Below, one piece after another: positions 10,465 to 23,000 of a DNA stretch of 64,000 bases. Within the stretch, counting starts at the first letter, position 1, and each line of letters starts with the position of its first letter. Under the pieces are notes generated by a model. The model was not told where the DNA came from, ran no database searches, and was given only the letters and a program-made list of their open reading frames with translations. The position numbers were made by a program, and so were the translations under genes. The stretch lies in NCBI GenBank assembly GCA_019614645.1, contig JABWDB010000002.1, positions 23,983,501 through 24,047,500 on the forward strand, written 5' to 3'. Source of the DNA: Stratiolaelaps scimitus (Eukaryota > Arthropoda > Arachnida > Mesostigmata > Laelapidae).

Positions 10465-10592
10465 GAAACATCGAATAATATCGTTACATAGTAGTTCCCT
10501 GTGCTCCCACAGTTCGCGACGATGTTCTCGGTCGTCAGAGACCCACGACACGTCTCCGGTTGCCTCGATTCCAGGTGTGCACGTCCCCAGTA
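10465..10592 (-). CDS. Candidate internal exon, Cys-containing peptide
   Basis: On the minus strand a long pyrimidine tract (TCTTTCTTGCCCCCTCTG...) ends in GTGTGCTAATAG at 10593. The following 128 nt are open in the frame TAC TGG GGA... for 42 codons plus two bases to a donor, TTC|GTGAGAG, at 10464. The peptide contains NIVANCGSTG followed by an alternating hydrophobic strand (YYVTILFDV), which faintly recalls the start of a ZP-type or other extracellular beta domain. A second frame stays open further (to 10321) and is an equally possible reading. Family assignment is not claimed. Confidence 0.2.
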
Positions 10593-11271
10593 CTATTAGC
10601 ACACAGCGGACAGAGGGGGCAAGAAAGACAGAGAGAGACAAAGAAAGTCCCGATCCTAATTACTGATACCATCAGTGCCAAAAAATCGGTAAGCCGCACG
10701 CTCAGCGTAAGTATACGCGTAATCCAAGTCTGAGAGATGTCCAGGATCGACGGCACTGCCACGAAGCAGAAAAAGTCATGAGCTGCCCGTAGTGAACGTT
10801 TATCCCTGCCCCCAGCCACTTGCGGCCTACTCAGGTGGTGCAGTGATTGATCAGAGTGGTATCTGTGAATGTCTGCAAATCAGTGTGAGGGAATGCTACT
10901 TAACAAGGTGGAGGGCGCGGAAGGAGGTAGTAGGGAGATACAATAGTAACGGGAGAGAATAACTGCTGCGGATAGTGAATGTTCGTCCCCTCCTTTTGCT
11001 TGCTCCGATCTATTTGCCACCAGCCGTCGTCTGGAGTACGTGTGCTACTTTCAGAATCGAGAACTCTACCTGTCCGAATGATCAGCAGCCACTGAAAGTG
11101 TCTCAGAGCCTCTTTTAACCGACCGCGGCGCCAGCGTCGGCACTGGCATCGACACAGCAGCTCTTGTGCAGCGGCAGGCAGCCGTCCCGATAAACAGACG
11201 TCCCAGACTATCTCGGGTGAACACTCGCAACGAACGGTCTGCGCCAACTTTCTATAACAAACGAAAAACAT

Positions 11272-12551
11272 GCTCTACTATGGCCTGCATTTGAATGGTG
11301 TATATTTGAATAATCTCATGGCGGTTGGCGAGAGTAGGCAAGAAGGAAGGGAGGGACTGAACAGTCGATAGATCGATCCGTTGCTATGTAGGTATAGCCT
11401 ATTTCCTACCTAATTTCCCTGAGCAGGGCCAATAGACAGACAGCTTTGCCACAGATGCCACCTCAGATATCATACATTTGTATAAAGGGAGAATATCATA
11501 CTTTAAACTTGAATTCGATCGCCTGAAAGCTTGTGTGCATTAAGGTTTTTGTGCGGGCTATGCCACAAGCTGATACACAACCTAGTGCAGCATTGGCTAC
11601 AATTTACCTGATAATTTTTGTTGGCGATGATCGTCGTTCGCTTGTGAACGTCTGTGCATCTACGGAGCAGTGTGAACAAAAACTCCTCGAAAATATAGAG
11701 CTTTCTTTAAACGTCGTTTCTTCCGCTGATTTTCTGAGGGAAACAGAGTTTGCTTCACACGCTCACCTGGACCTCCGGACAATCATCTGTGGCGATCGTG
11801 CCAACAACGAAGACGCACAGGACAATGACATCTTTAAGCCAAAGTTCGTCATCTGAATGCACGGATATTTCTTATACCCACCACGATCAACTTGGCTTTT
11901 TTTTGTCAATTGTCTGTCAACATAATTATTAACGATTGCATACGTATGATAACGATTACTCATCGGAGTATGTAGTTAGGCTAATACAATCTTGAGTTTA
12001 TCTGTAAATGTTGAATTGGACATTTAGCTAGCCATACACCAAAGTGGTCATGCAACAGCAGAATGGTCTCGATAAGCATCGGTGGCCTGCAGTGGTGCAG
12101 TACTGCCGCACAAGAACTAGTCAAGTCTATGGGGAAACAAATCAAAGGGGGCCTGTAGCGGTGAGCAGCAGAAAGAACATTTGCAAGCGGGAAGGCGAAT
12201 AAGTCGAGCAAAAAGCCGGGGGCGGTCGCCGGAGCTTCGGGGGGGGGGGGGACCCAAGAAATAACAGGAAATGGATGCGGCAAACATGAAACATGAACTG
12301 GGATGCGAGCGAGGACGGGATGGAGTGCAACGAGCCGTTGCGTTCCTCGGTGAGCACCGTGTGTATGTCTCTGTGTGCGTTTGTACCTACGAGCGAGAGT
12401 CGGAGGGAGCTAGAGGTTCCTTCAAAACGTTCTAGAGTTTACGCAGGTCTATAGGTCTATCGGGTGGGAAGGAGCGGCACTGACACAAAGAAAGGGCCCG
12501 AGAACTGGGTGGAGACGAAGATCTGACGAGGGAGACCACCGAGGCGGAGTA
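11272..12551. other. No assigned gene; weak open frame and a G-run
   Basis: A 107-codon plus-strand frame at 11533-11856 (contains IYLIIFVGDDRRSL and ends IFKPKFVI) looks mildly protein-like but has no recognisable domain or splice support. A run of 13 G lies at 12239-12251, at the start of a GC-rich island. Confidence 0.4.
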
Positions 12552-13081
12552 GTGAAGTGCTTTGCTGGCCAGCCGGCGAAGACCCCAACGAACGAACGAA
12601 GGATGGGAGCGTCGGAGAGGCCCGACGACGCAGCGAGTTGGTATGCTCGTTGTACTGCAACGAGATCAGCGAGGCATGCGCCTGTTTCGCTGCGCACCCG
12701 AGCGAAGGCGAATTCGAATGGAGGTCGAGAGACGACTCAGAAGAGAGCTATCTCTTTCGTTGTTACGCGTGCTACCTGTACGAAATACGCCGCTACAGTA
12801 CGGATCGAATTGTTGAGGTACATACACATCGACGTACGGGATTGCCAACGACAATTAAACAATTTGGACGAGGAAGAAATCCCATCCAACGACGAGGCTA
12901 GTGTGTGAGTATCTGTTAGCTCTGCGACTAATTCAATCATGTATTTAGTTTCGAGCAGTATTTGTTGTGGATGTGTGTGAGTAATTGTGGAGACAATAAT
13001 TTCCCGTTGCGCCGGTGTAAAAGCCAGAACATTGTTTGCTCGAGGTTTGCTTCGAAATACTCCCGAATTCACAAATTCTAG
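12552..13081 (+). CDS. Candidate two-exon gene model with a 44-nt intron
   Basis: The frame opened by ATG at 12552 continues to a strong donor, AGTGT|GTGAGT, at 12905. A 44-nt candidate intron (12905-12948) contains a branchpoint-like GACTAAT and ends GTATTTAG. After splicing the frame continues for 43 codons to TAG at 13079, giving about 161 residues in total. The C-terminal half holds DEEEIPSNDEA and then a Cys-containing basic tail (CVSNCGDNNFPLRRC). No family is recognised. A caution: the minus strand is also open over 12737-13072 and looks equally protein-like, so strand and model are uncertain. Confidence 0.22.
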
Positions 13082-16000
13082 AATAACCCCTTTGTCGAAA
13101 AGATTGTATTTCTATACTTTTACATTTCCTTATTGTTGGTTGTACTTATCGAATTCAGAAGCCGATCCAAGGTAATTCAACCAACACTACAAATATATTT
13201 ATTATTTTATAACCTGTACAACGTTAAAGTCAGGCTGAAACTCTTATGAGTCGACCGTCGCTGAAACAGGTACAATGCTGCTTCCTGACTGAGTAAGCTT
13301 GGGATTAACACAAGTCAATAGAAAGCTGCAAGATACCGCAGAAACAGGAGTGTCCAACTCAGTGAATGTTTTCTCCAAGATAAGTCCTTCATTCGAATGT
13401 CATATACCAACGAATTTCCAGTGTCGGCCATTTTCTCGCCTGCAGGCTTGCTGATCATATCTACGTATAACTTCTCAAACTGTAGCACCCATCTGATATA
13501 GGCAATAATGACAATGACAAACAAAACAATCCGACGGAAACAGTGGATGGTAGGCAGAGGCCTTCGAACTTTGCAAACTGTGCCGATACTTAGAAACTAC
13601 GCACTGCGCTATTCATCTCATAAAATACTCTATAGTACCTAACGCATATCATGCACGCGTGTGCGTGCGCCCATAATAAGGCATCAATATGTTCAATTTC
13701 ACAATGAGTCGGTAATAGTTTAACTTGCAGCCCACAATCGAAGTCAAATAGACAAAAGTGGCGGCACAACCTCGACTGAGCAGGAGCCAACGCGATCTTC
13801 TGCGTGTATCAGCATACAGTGGAGAAATATTTCTTCGATAGTCACTGCACAGCGTCATTCCTACCTTGTCCAGACATCTGCCGACAGAGAGACAGCATCG
13901 GGACGAGGCGAACAAAGTGCAACGGAAGCGAACACAACTCGATGAAGCTGAGATCGAGACCAACAACGAGCGACCGCCTCCTGGCGACCGATGTCGCCGT
14001 TGCTGCTGCTGCTGCTGCTGAGGGAGAAGGCACGAAGGCACGGTATAGTACTTTACTATTACGCCGAACACCGGGAAAACGTCCCACACATGGATTGAAT
14101 GAGCAGCGGGTTTTGCGCAGGAGAAAGGGAAAGGTCCAAATGAAGGCAATGGATGCGGTGCATGAGGGGAGGATGGTCCGGGTCCAACTGGCGCGGCTCC
14201 GTTCGACGATGGCAAGGGGGCCCCACCCAAACGGGGGTCTCGACCGGACGGCAATTGCTAAGGGACAGCACTCTGTCTGCTGGGAAGGGGATTCGAAATG
14301 GCTCTGGTGCAGAGCGATGATGGTAGCAAAGCGTATAGAAGCACTAGAGCAGTAGTAGTGGGGGGTTGTCAGCCAGCCAGTGGCCGTGAAACATGGTTGC
14401 AGATGTAGCTCCTTGATGGGAAGCCCGTCAACAGGAGGGGTTTTTGTTGGGCCACGGGGGTTCGGCAGATGACTGAGATGTTGTTCTGCGGTGGTGGTAG
14501 CGGGGTATTGGGAAGTCTGATGGCCAGACGACGAGAGCAACGGAGAACAGGAGCAGCATAACGAATACGACGACGGCAGCGGCAGGGTCTTTTGCTTTGG
14601 CCTGAAGCGACGCCCCTGGGCGGCGTAGGACCATTCGAGAGACGCTCATTTTACGACGTTCGTTTATTCTGTACTCGCGAATAGAAGAACGTGTAGGAGG
14701 ACACCACAACCACCACCAGCTCCCGGCGCGCCCTGAGCCTGCCGGGGCTGCTCCTCTGCCAATTCGCCTTGCCGGCGACCTGGCTCCTTACAGTTGCAAG
14801 GAAAACATCACCCATTACGTTACCCTTCCCACAAACAAGCTGATGTTACAGTATCAACACGGCGAAATATGAAAAACCCAATAATGAGAGAGAGAGAGAG
14901 ACATATGGCCCGTCGACAATTAAAGCACAGAGTACAGCGGCGGTCTGACTGTAATTGTATAAATAAAACCGATGGTTATTGTTGTAAACAACGGTGGGCA
15001 GAAAGGTGTACATACCTAACTAAATATCGTACATTTGATTTTTGTGATTTGCCTCTATTTCATTTTGTGCACACTGCCTTCTCAGTAACTGTATTATCAT
15101 CGTGCAGCACAGAGTTGTACGTTAGCTGCACTCCCTCTAGTTTTCTGTTTCCAAACATTATTTTAGACGTTTCGATCTAATATCCCAGTTTGCGGCGGCG
15201 AACGCTTCCGAGTTCGTGGCATGTGTTCGTTAGCTGGGAGCCCGGATATTTGGACAAAAGCCCAAGGACGCACTTTAGCGAGAGACTGAGCTCGAGAGCG
15301 AGCGAGAGAGAGAGAGAAAGACGCTTAGAAGCAGCGGTTTCCCGAGTCAGCCCAAATGGCGGTCGCGCCAATGGCGTTTTTCTTTTTCTCTCTCTCTCTC
15401 TCTATCGTTCGATCCTCTTTCAACCTCTCCAACTCGGCGGCACAGGCGGATAACTACATAGCAGCGGCAGTAGCGGTTCGTCGACATCGATTTAGGACGC
15501 GTTTGTTACAATAGGATGCGCACAACTGCTCACAGACGGCCGAACAGCGGGCGTCAATGCATTTAGATATCTAACAACTGCGGGAAAGCCCCGCGGGAAA
15601 CGTTGCTAGGAAACCTTTGTGGTATATAATTTATTACGATTTGTTTCTGTCATCGTGCACAGGATGAGTGTTGTGTGGCTCGAAACGGGCAAAGCGCATG
15701 CTTTTTCCTATTGTTTAAAATGAAGTAACACAGATGACAATATACTGGAAAACTATTTACTACAGAAGGCGTAATTTCCGCCTCACGAATTTACGTATAT
15801 CTGTTAGACAGTTACACGATAGAAGGCTCATCGCAGTTAGATTGCAATGCTGGTCATTGGTCACCTTCGAACGTTACTATAATGTTGAATTCTATGTGTG
15901 CTTGCACCTTTCTTCAAAGCTCAGTGGTCTCGGTTAGGTTGGATAGGCTCGTGTAGCCTTAAATAGCGCTCCACCATGGACGTGTTAGCGTGTCGAAGTT

Positions 16001-16772
16001 GCACCACTATTATGTCTGCTTCATTTACACTGCATTCACATAATAGTTCTACAGTCTAGAACAATATAAGCGTCACTCGAAGACGCACAAGCTATGCATT
16101 GAGCGAGAAGAATCTAAATGGTTTCGCCAAGTCATCGATGCTATCGTGGCTATACAACGAGGAAAGATTTCAATATGGTCCCTGTGAACGAGTACCTGTT
16201 AACGGAAATGTAAGCCTTCATAAATAATGGACTAGAAGGTCCAAATGAGTCCGTCAGCCCAAAGTGGTGGCGCTAAGACGAAGTGGAGCTGAGATGCGCC
16301 CAGCGTCGGGGGCGTTTCAAGCAAGCGGAAGACCGGGAGGCGGGTACCTCCATCTTACCTCAGAGGAAGTTCCATGACGTCAGGGAGAGGAACGTGTCAT
16401 TTTTAGGTTGCGAGTCGTTAATCATATTCCAAAAGACTACCAGCCGTCATCCGACGCAAGATACATGCTTAGTGGTAGCAGGTAGCGGTAGCATGTTCGG
16501 TTCAAAATTCTCGTTCATTTGGAAGAACTGAGCAAGGCTGCATACGGAGTATTAACGTACAAATATCTAAAGAAAACTCTGTTTGGATGGCAATAGGTAT
16601 TCTAGTCACTAGTGGATTTAAATTCGCTTGATAAATTCATGTGACCGGTGAAATACTCACCGGATATGGATGGATACTAGCGTGTAGCTTGAGCACCAGC
16701 AGACCAAAGGCTTAGTTGAATCTGTCTCATTACTGATCCGCTCTATCGCCAATCAAGAGGATCATTTTTATT
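13082..16772. other. GC-rich islands without an assignable gene
   Basis: The islands at about 13800-14760 and 15180-15480 have long overlapping frames on both strands (for example 13842-14540 minus and 13804-14355 plus), with no domain and no agreed frame. They may be promoter or CpG-type islands. A (GCT)n run at 14000-14020 and GA/TC repeats at 14886-14901, about 15296-15317 and 15388-15403 lie here. The rest is ordinary AT-rich DNA. Confidence 0.5.
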
Positions 16773-16967
16773 CTACGATAGTTTAGTTTTCAAGTGTAAT
16801 GGCTGTGTAAGCATCTCATTCAAATATTTAGTTAGGATTTCGCATCGTTGTGGGGCGCTGGTATTCAATTCAACGCCCTCCCTGAAGTATTCTTGGCATG
16901 CGGAGAAGCTGCTGGCCCGTTCTCTTGCTATCGCCAGCTGATTCTCCCACAATCGTTTCCTTCCCAC
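16773..16967 (-). CDS. Hypothetical helical peptide frame
   Basis: The 64-codon frame ends in TAG at 16773 and is open upstream to a TGA just beyond the listed GTG start at 16967. The peptide is rich in charged and helix-forming residues (ENQLAIARERASSFSACQEYF, then RCEILTKYLNEML). It may be a 3' exon or a small fragment. Another minus-strand frame (16870-17118) overlaps it and is also open, so the assignment is weak. No homology is recognised. Confidence 0.2.
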   Translation of the reverse strand: MGRKRLWENQLAIARERASSFSACQEYFREGVELNTSAPQRCEILTKYLNEMLTQPLHLKTKLS

Positions 16968-17040
16968 ACCTCTGCCATAAGAGCTCCTTCAACAGCTTGC
17001 TGGGAAAATTAACTTCTGATGAAAGGGTAGGTTTTTGCAG

Positions 17041-17156
17041 GACCCAGGCTAAGCATGGACGAAAACCCCGAGGATGGTATGAGGATCCTACTGCCCGTAC
17101 AGTGACTACTACTGCCACTAATACATGGTATTCGCCCCCACCCCCTGAGAATGCAT
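17041..17156 (+). CDS. Candidate internal exon, Pro/Thr-rich peptide
   Basis: A strong acceptor (GGTTTTTGCAG ending at 17040) and a strong donor (GCAT|GTAAGG at 17157) bound 116 nt. Two frames are closed; the third is open end to end: one base, 38 codons, one base. The peptide is basic at first (KHGRKPRGWYEDP), then Thr-rich, then WYSPPPPENA, with a proline cluster. This suggests a disordered linker or tail. Its end phase fits the candidate terminal exon at 19630 exactly. No domain is recognised. Confidence 0.33.
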
Positions 17157-18963
17157 GTAAGGACGTGTCATGCTGAGATATATCTTAGATAATCGTGTGT
17201 CGCAGGGATACGTTGTATGTTATGACGATAATCGAATGCGAATCCCCGCAGAGATCCCTACTTACTATTGCCTTCAATTTTCGCTTTTCCCTTCTTGACT
17301 TTATAAATGTGCAATTAGTTGTAAGTGTGCAAAAACGTCTATGTACATCTACATATCTAAACTTGTTCAACTTACTGATAAAAATTGGACAAGTTCTTCG
17401 ACTATTCGATACGACGTCTGATAGTGTAACACCCATGAAAACAAACTGGAGTATAGTAGAGCACTGCCTACATTATACTTAATGTAGGTTTGTAATAGAA
17501 TCTCAAACCTAACAAAATATATCAGCACTTCGGCAGTTCAAACATTTCGCTAGCTGCAGATTCAACCAATCGAACTTCGTGAGTAATGTTCTGATCGTTT
17601 GAGTATTGAGTTTTACTTGGGGAGGAAATGCTACGAAATAGATTGATTCCACATTCAGGAGTTAAGGCTCAAGCACACGCACCATAAAGCAACACGTCGG
17701 TGCGTCTGCGTTGGTGCAAGTCTTGAGAAGTTCAATCTTCCCCTTCTCGAGACTTTTGGATCGTCAGGGGAACCCGGCTCATGTCAGTGTGCCGGTGACG
17801 GTTTTCCTGCGGGGGCTATCTGCTCGCTGTACAAATTGCCAAAAAAAAGAGAGATCCACAGCAGAGCCGAGGAGACGAGGGCGTTGTGCACAAATTCCAT
17901 TGGACAACTTGATCTCCAAGGGGTCTCCTCTCTCATGCAGAAACAAATAACTCTGCTACAGCCAGTCGGCCCTGGTATCGTCTATGGATTCAGAAATAAC
18001 GCAACCCCTATCAACGAGCGCGTGATTGTGATTTCGCACAAATCATGCAACTGCAGCATAAATGAGAAATACAAAAGAGACGATGTTCAACACTGTTCCG
18101 AAATATATTACCTTATCGGTTACGCTACCGTGAGCAGTGAATTTCGATATGGAAGAATAATTATAGATTTGAAAATTATAACAATGCAAACATAGCATAC
18201 AACTCCTACGGTTACTGCTTTTATCGTGTGATGCTTCACATCAACTACTGCATTGAAACTAACTCGGCTATAGGCCGTGTTAGTTGTTGCAGAAACCGGC
18301 CCCACTCAATGAGTAGCATATGTTCTCGCGCAACTCATGAGGTTATGTCGAAAATTGTACCTCATCTTGAAGGTATAATAGAAGGGCGTTGCTCATTAGC
18401 GTCACTTGTAATTGTTGAACGTTGAAATATGGAGACGATTGTTAAAATTACTATTATACGTTATTAACATAATTCAGGCATGGCAAGGTTTGTTGCCACG
18501 AGACAGCTTGGTGTAGACCATTCCGTGTAGCGGTGCCGTGGTGTCATGTCCGTTCATTCCTTGATTCGACAGCGATAGCAACTGCATCAGTAGAGACGGT
18601 GGTCGTAGCCTACGAGGTAATGATGATGCGAACAAAAAGACTATGCTCGTCGCTCCGCGTTGCGTAATCGTGAGTGTGACCTGTTGAGGGCTGGCCAACG
18701 AACACGTGAACAGGGTGGAGGTAATCACGAAGATTGCCGCCACATATTTCAGCCATTAATAACAACGACAGCTACTATGTATAGTCGTAATTAGTAGCCG
18801 TTCATGCGCCGTCCTCAACAGGTCGGTCTCGTAATGAAGTAAGGGCGAATTACATTTATAACCACAATTATACAAGGCGGACATGAGAATGTATTACTAG
18901 ACTGTACGATGTGTTGTAGAATGTGCAACCTGTTAAAATGAGCTTCTCATGTATTATATATAC

Positions 18964-18996
<33 letters not shown>

Positions 18997-19077
18997 TATA
19001 TGTATCTCTATGTCTCCATCTGTAGAGATGTATATATTAATCCACAATCCAATCCGACCATAGGGTCCGTAAATAAC
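17157..19077. other. Mostly non-coding; short unassigned frames and a TA repeat
   Basis: Overlapping frames at 17711-17950 and 17836-18195 (+) are open but unrecognised. A GC-richer patch at 18480-18740 is open on the minus strand. A TA-rich microsatellite occupies 18954-19003. The stretch near 18816-18838 (GGTCGGTCTCGTAATGAAG) weakly resembles the tail of the SINE seen at 54790. Confidence 0.45.
18954..19003. repeat. TA-rich microsatellite with TGTA interruptions
   Basis: Imperfect (TA)n interrupted by CATA/TGTA units. It explains the Tyr-Ile-rich translations on both strands. Confidence 0.95.
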
Positions 19078-19122
19078 ACACATTTGCATTTAAAAAGGGG
19101 TCCGTCTTATGAAGCAGTACCA
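19078..19122 (+). repeat. SINE tail fragment (same family as 54790)
   Basis: ACATTTGCATTTAAA, GGGGTCCGTCT and ATGAAGCAGTACC align with 54881-54920 with about five mismatches and one 2-base gap. It matches the part of the SINE just downstream of box B. The tRNA-like head is missing, so this is a 5'-truncated or decayed copy. Confidence 0.6.
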
Positions 19123-19629
19123 GTGGAAAAAACCACAAAGCTTCTGAAGGAAAGAGCGTCTGTGGTAGAAGCTATAAAATAAAAGCATGTACTGCGACCA
19201 TGTGATAAGCCCAAGTTAGATGGAGGAACTTAATTTATATCTAATAATATCAACTTCAGGAGAATAAATTGTGCGCAGGGAAATAACTGTAACATATTGT
19301 CAAAATTTACATATCAAATAATACACGTTAAGTCACCTACACGTGTCCGTGTTTCGCCATGAGCCCCTCCTGTATCTCACCTATTTCAAACAAATCGAAG
19401 TGATCCGTCGTCTCGCGTACGCTAGTGTTCCTTCATAGACAAAACTAAGACCGTGTGGCCCAGCGACATCCACGCTACCGAGGCCGCCCCATCGTGCCAT
19501 CTGCTACATAGTACAGAACCGTCAGAGTATTGGGCTAGATCTTTTTGCTAGTATCGCCGTGCTCGGTTGCTTGCTTGCTCACTCGGTCGCCGCTTTAGCG
19601 AGATGGACCATCTTCTTTTCCCCATTCAG

Positions 19630-20039
19630 CTATGAGCCTAGGCCTGCCGGGTTTCGTCAGCAAAGTTGGACGAGGAGTAACATCTGCGTCAGAGTCGACT
19701 GGAAGCTCTCGGCTGACAGGCGGCACAATCGTCAAGCGAGTGTGTGACGATTTCCACTCTGGGAGGTCTGTATCTCCGTCGTCGGAAAGGATGATGCGAA
19801 TGATATTATTAAGCGATCATAAGAGGATCTTTCCGCACCGTTTCCACACAGTGGGAACAGTTTGCTGTAATGTTAGTGACGAGTTCAATAGCCTCGTTCG
19901 ATCTATTGTTTCGCTGAAGAAAATTAAGAAGGAACATCGTGAGACATCTCGTTTACTTCTCGAGCCGAGCCTTGTGTCTTTACATGACGATTCTGGGTCG
20001 CTGTTTTGTATCAGAGAGCATGTACCACATCTGGTATAG
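19630..20039 (+). CDS. Candidate terminal exon, about 135 codons, unknown protein
   Basis: A strong acceptor (CATCTTCTTTTCCCCATTCAG, 19629) is followed by two bases completing a codon, then an ATG and a frame open for 136 codons to TAG at 20037. Such length from a chance acceptor is unusual. The peptide has a Ser/Gly-rich start (SASESTGSSRLTGG), a Ser/Arg region (HSGRSVSPSSERMMRM) and a Lys-rich stretch (SLKKIKKEHRETSR). The RSVSPSSER segment looks like a kinase-target or disordered region. Phase matches 17041-17156. No family is recognised. The minus strand is partly open (19817-20092). Confidence 0.38.
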
Positions 20040-23000
20040 TTAGTGTTACAAGCGCGTGATAGGGGTGGAAGTTGATCAAATGTAAATATCATTGATCACC
20101 AACGGTATCGAGGGACAAAGAGATTAGGGACCTGTCTCCAATCTTAGCATTTCGAACTATTCTAAGAATTATAATAGTTAGATCTACGATATCAACAGAG
20201 TCTGGAACTAGATCTAGATACGAAGATACGCATTGTCTATCACGGCTTACGAGAACTGCGTTTGGAACGTGCGGATTACAGCAGGATTAAGGACTGTTAA
20301 ATAGGTTTCAAAGCAAGCACGTCTGTCGCATAGTGGTGACATGTATAATGGAAGTTCGTAGTATTCAATGTATTTAAATTTTTCGTCCAGACAATGAAAT
20401 GTTATTACAAAAATATCCTAAAATCAGATTCGCCTTAATCTAATGTTCAGCTGCCTCGAGATCATCGCCAAAGAGAGAGAGAAAGAGGAAGTAATACTCT
20501 ACCGACGTAGCGGACAACAAAACATCACTAATGAATTAGTTTCTCTGTAGAAGATGTATTCGAAAGTGCATAGAAGAAGTATCATTAAATGTAAACATTT
20601 AGTACATTATTATATAGACTATTATATCAAGTCCTTAATAAGAGAGTTTGTTCGCTCGTAGACGGACTTGTTCTGACGAGAGCCCTACGACCAAGCCGAG
20701 ATATCTGTGCAGAATCGTGTTCATGTTCAAAAGGACAAAAACGCACCGAATGATGAGATGGTGACATTCGGTTGTCCGGACATTATGTCATTAATAAAAA
20801 TTCGCATACCCTTTAGATAACAGGATACGCCTTGGACAACCATTATATAGACTTTTCTCTGTATCTAACCTGTCATAATGCGCGCAAAAGCTGAATGGAA
20901 GCCTAAAGTCGACAGCACAGAACAGCAAAACATTTGGGTGGATAAAGGGAACATCGCATGGCGAGCACAGTTCGCTTCAGATACCTACTATTGAACAGGG
21001 TATGAATTGAGTTTAATCACAGCAGGTCGGTGTGATTCAAATAAAATAGTACGTGGTATGTTTTCGATTAGATGAGACTGGAAAGATGGGTAGTGGTAAA
21101 TAGAGGACTTTACTTATTGTTTGATTTGAACAACGACTAATGATGTGTCCATACCACTGAGTCAGCCGTCAATAAGGAGATCCTCCGCCCGTGGGGATGG
21201 AAGATTATTGGCAGTCATTGGTACCCGTAACTATGAAAATAATTTAATATGTTCCTTTGATCTTCAACGGTCAACGCGGACCGTTAAACAAGTCAACCCA
21301 GCCAACTAAGCCGGGAAATTGACAGGGAATGGCCGTCGAGGGGTAACAGAAGGTAATATAAAGTGATATTGCAACATGACACGCTAGAGTACATTTTCCT
21401 TTGAGAACTCGCCGTACAATAACCGATCTTGGCTGGGAAATTCGTCCGCAGCCGGCGTATAGAAGCAACATCGCTCCATGAGGTTACCACATATCCAGAT
21501 ACATGAAGCACGTCATGCGGGGGAAGTATTTCAAGACAGAAGCAGAGGTCCCAGACAGAAATTGGGATGGGTGGATCTCCACCCATAACGGGATGTTTTT
21601 CCGCAACAATTAAAAGTGAGTAAAAAAATATACTTCACCTTGTTTCCAACCTAATATATTATATCATTAGCGTAGGCGTCATTCTGGGCATACCAAATAT
21701 ATGCTCTAGAACTAAAACTTTCCAGTCCTATGAACCGTAGTATTATTGCAAACTTGGCAAAATGTCTGACACCAAAGTTTTTATCTCAGGCTTCTCCTCC
21801 TCTCTCTGCCAAACATATCATTACATGTTGATCATAAACGGTAACTGCTGCTTGGCACTAATTGACATCTCATTACGTTCTTGCCTCGCTGTGTCACGCT
21901 CGTAGCTTTCGTTAGCGTTTTCACTTCGTTCTGGGTGTTCGCCTATTCAGCTGGACAACACAGCTCCCAACACCAGTGGACGCGCCACGTGGACATGAAG
22001 GAGGCCCACACGCACACAGACAAACTAGTCGCCAGTCGTGCTGTGTGAGGTATGACTTCAACCATATTGTTGGCTTGGTCTGATCTTTGGCTAGTCTCTC
22101 TGTCTCTCGCTCGCTCTTCGCTCGCTTCTATCCACGTCTCGTAGTTCTATACGAACCTAACTTAAGTGGCAGGCGGCAGGCAGCTTCCGTTCTACATGAG
22201 TCACCTATAAGACAAGATGAGAACGTCGTCGACTCCGCAGGACAAGGAGTGACGTCGCTCGCGCGAGGACACTCGCCGGAATGAAGGTCATCGCCAGCAC
22301 AAACTCGGGGGTTAGAAGAGGCAGGAATGCCGTATTAATAACCAACTTAGACCCGCCCAATCGTTTCATCCATTACTAATAAACACCTATGATTTATTCT
22401 TATTAATCTTCCCCCGCGTAATGCTCGTCTGCTCACGTGTGACGGTGTTCGACACACGACATATTATACAATGGCATTGTGGAAGAGGCTAACTTTCGCT
22501 CTAGCTACCTACGCAGGAAGATGAGGTGATGACCCATGGATGTGCCCTCGCTATGACGACTTCCCGAAAGGTATTAAGTGAAAAGACGAAGCGGCGTGCG
22601 AGCAGAGCGTTGGCGGAACATTAGCTCGGTTACGCCGTTAAGTGCCACAAGCCACTTCCGTCCATCCGGTAAGGGATGATGCTTAATGAGTTGAGATAAA
22701 TAGCTACTTACATTGCTATACAGACGAAGGACATAGTTGACAAAGGGACGTGGCCGGGAGGGGTTGTGTGAGAATCCCAGAAATAAATTGTCAGCAGTTC
22801 GTATTGCGTTACGTTGTTTCGCGAACGTGACTGCAGTGCATGCAAGGTAAACCGAAGGTGGCAGGCCGGTTGGTCTGTCTGTATGTCGCTCGCCTTGGTG
22901 TAGACAAAAGCACACATCTACCTAAGGGTTAGCTAGCGTTGAGAGGATAGCGGTGTCGTACGTATGCGCCATCTGAATACACATAAGCTGAAATCCGCAT

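Noticed and set aside
13842..14540. 232-codon minus-strand frame
   Set aside because: It lies in a GC-rich island where plus and minus frames overlap, and the product has no coherent hydrophobic or charged pattern. Chance openness from low stop-codon density is likely.
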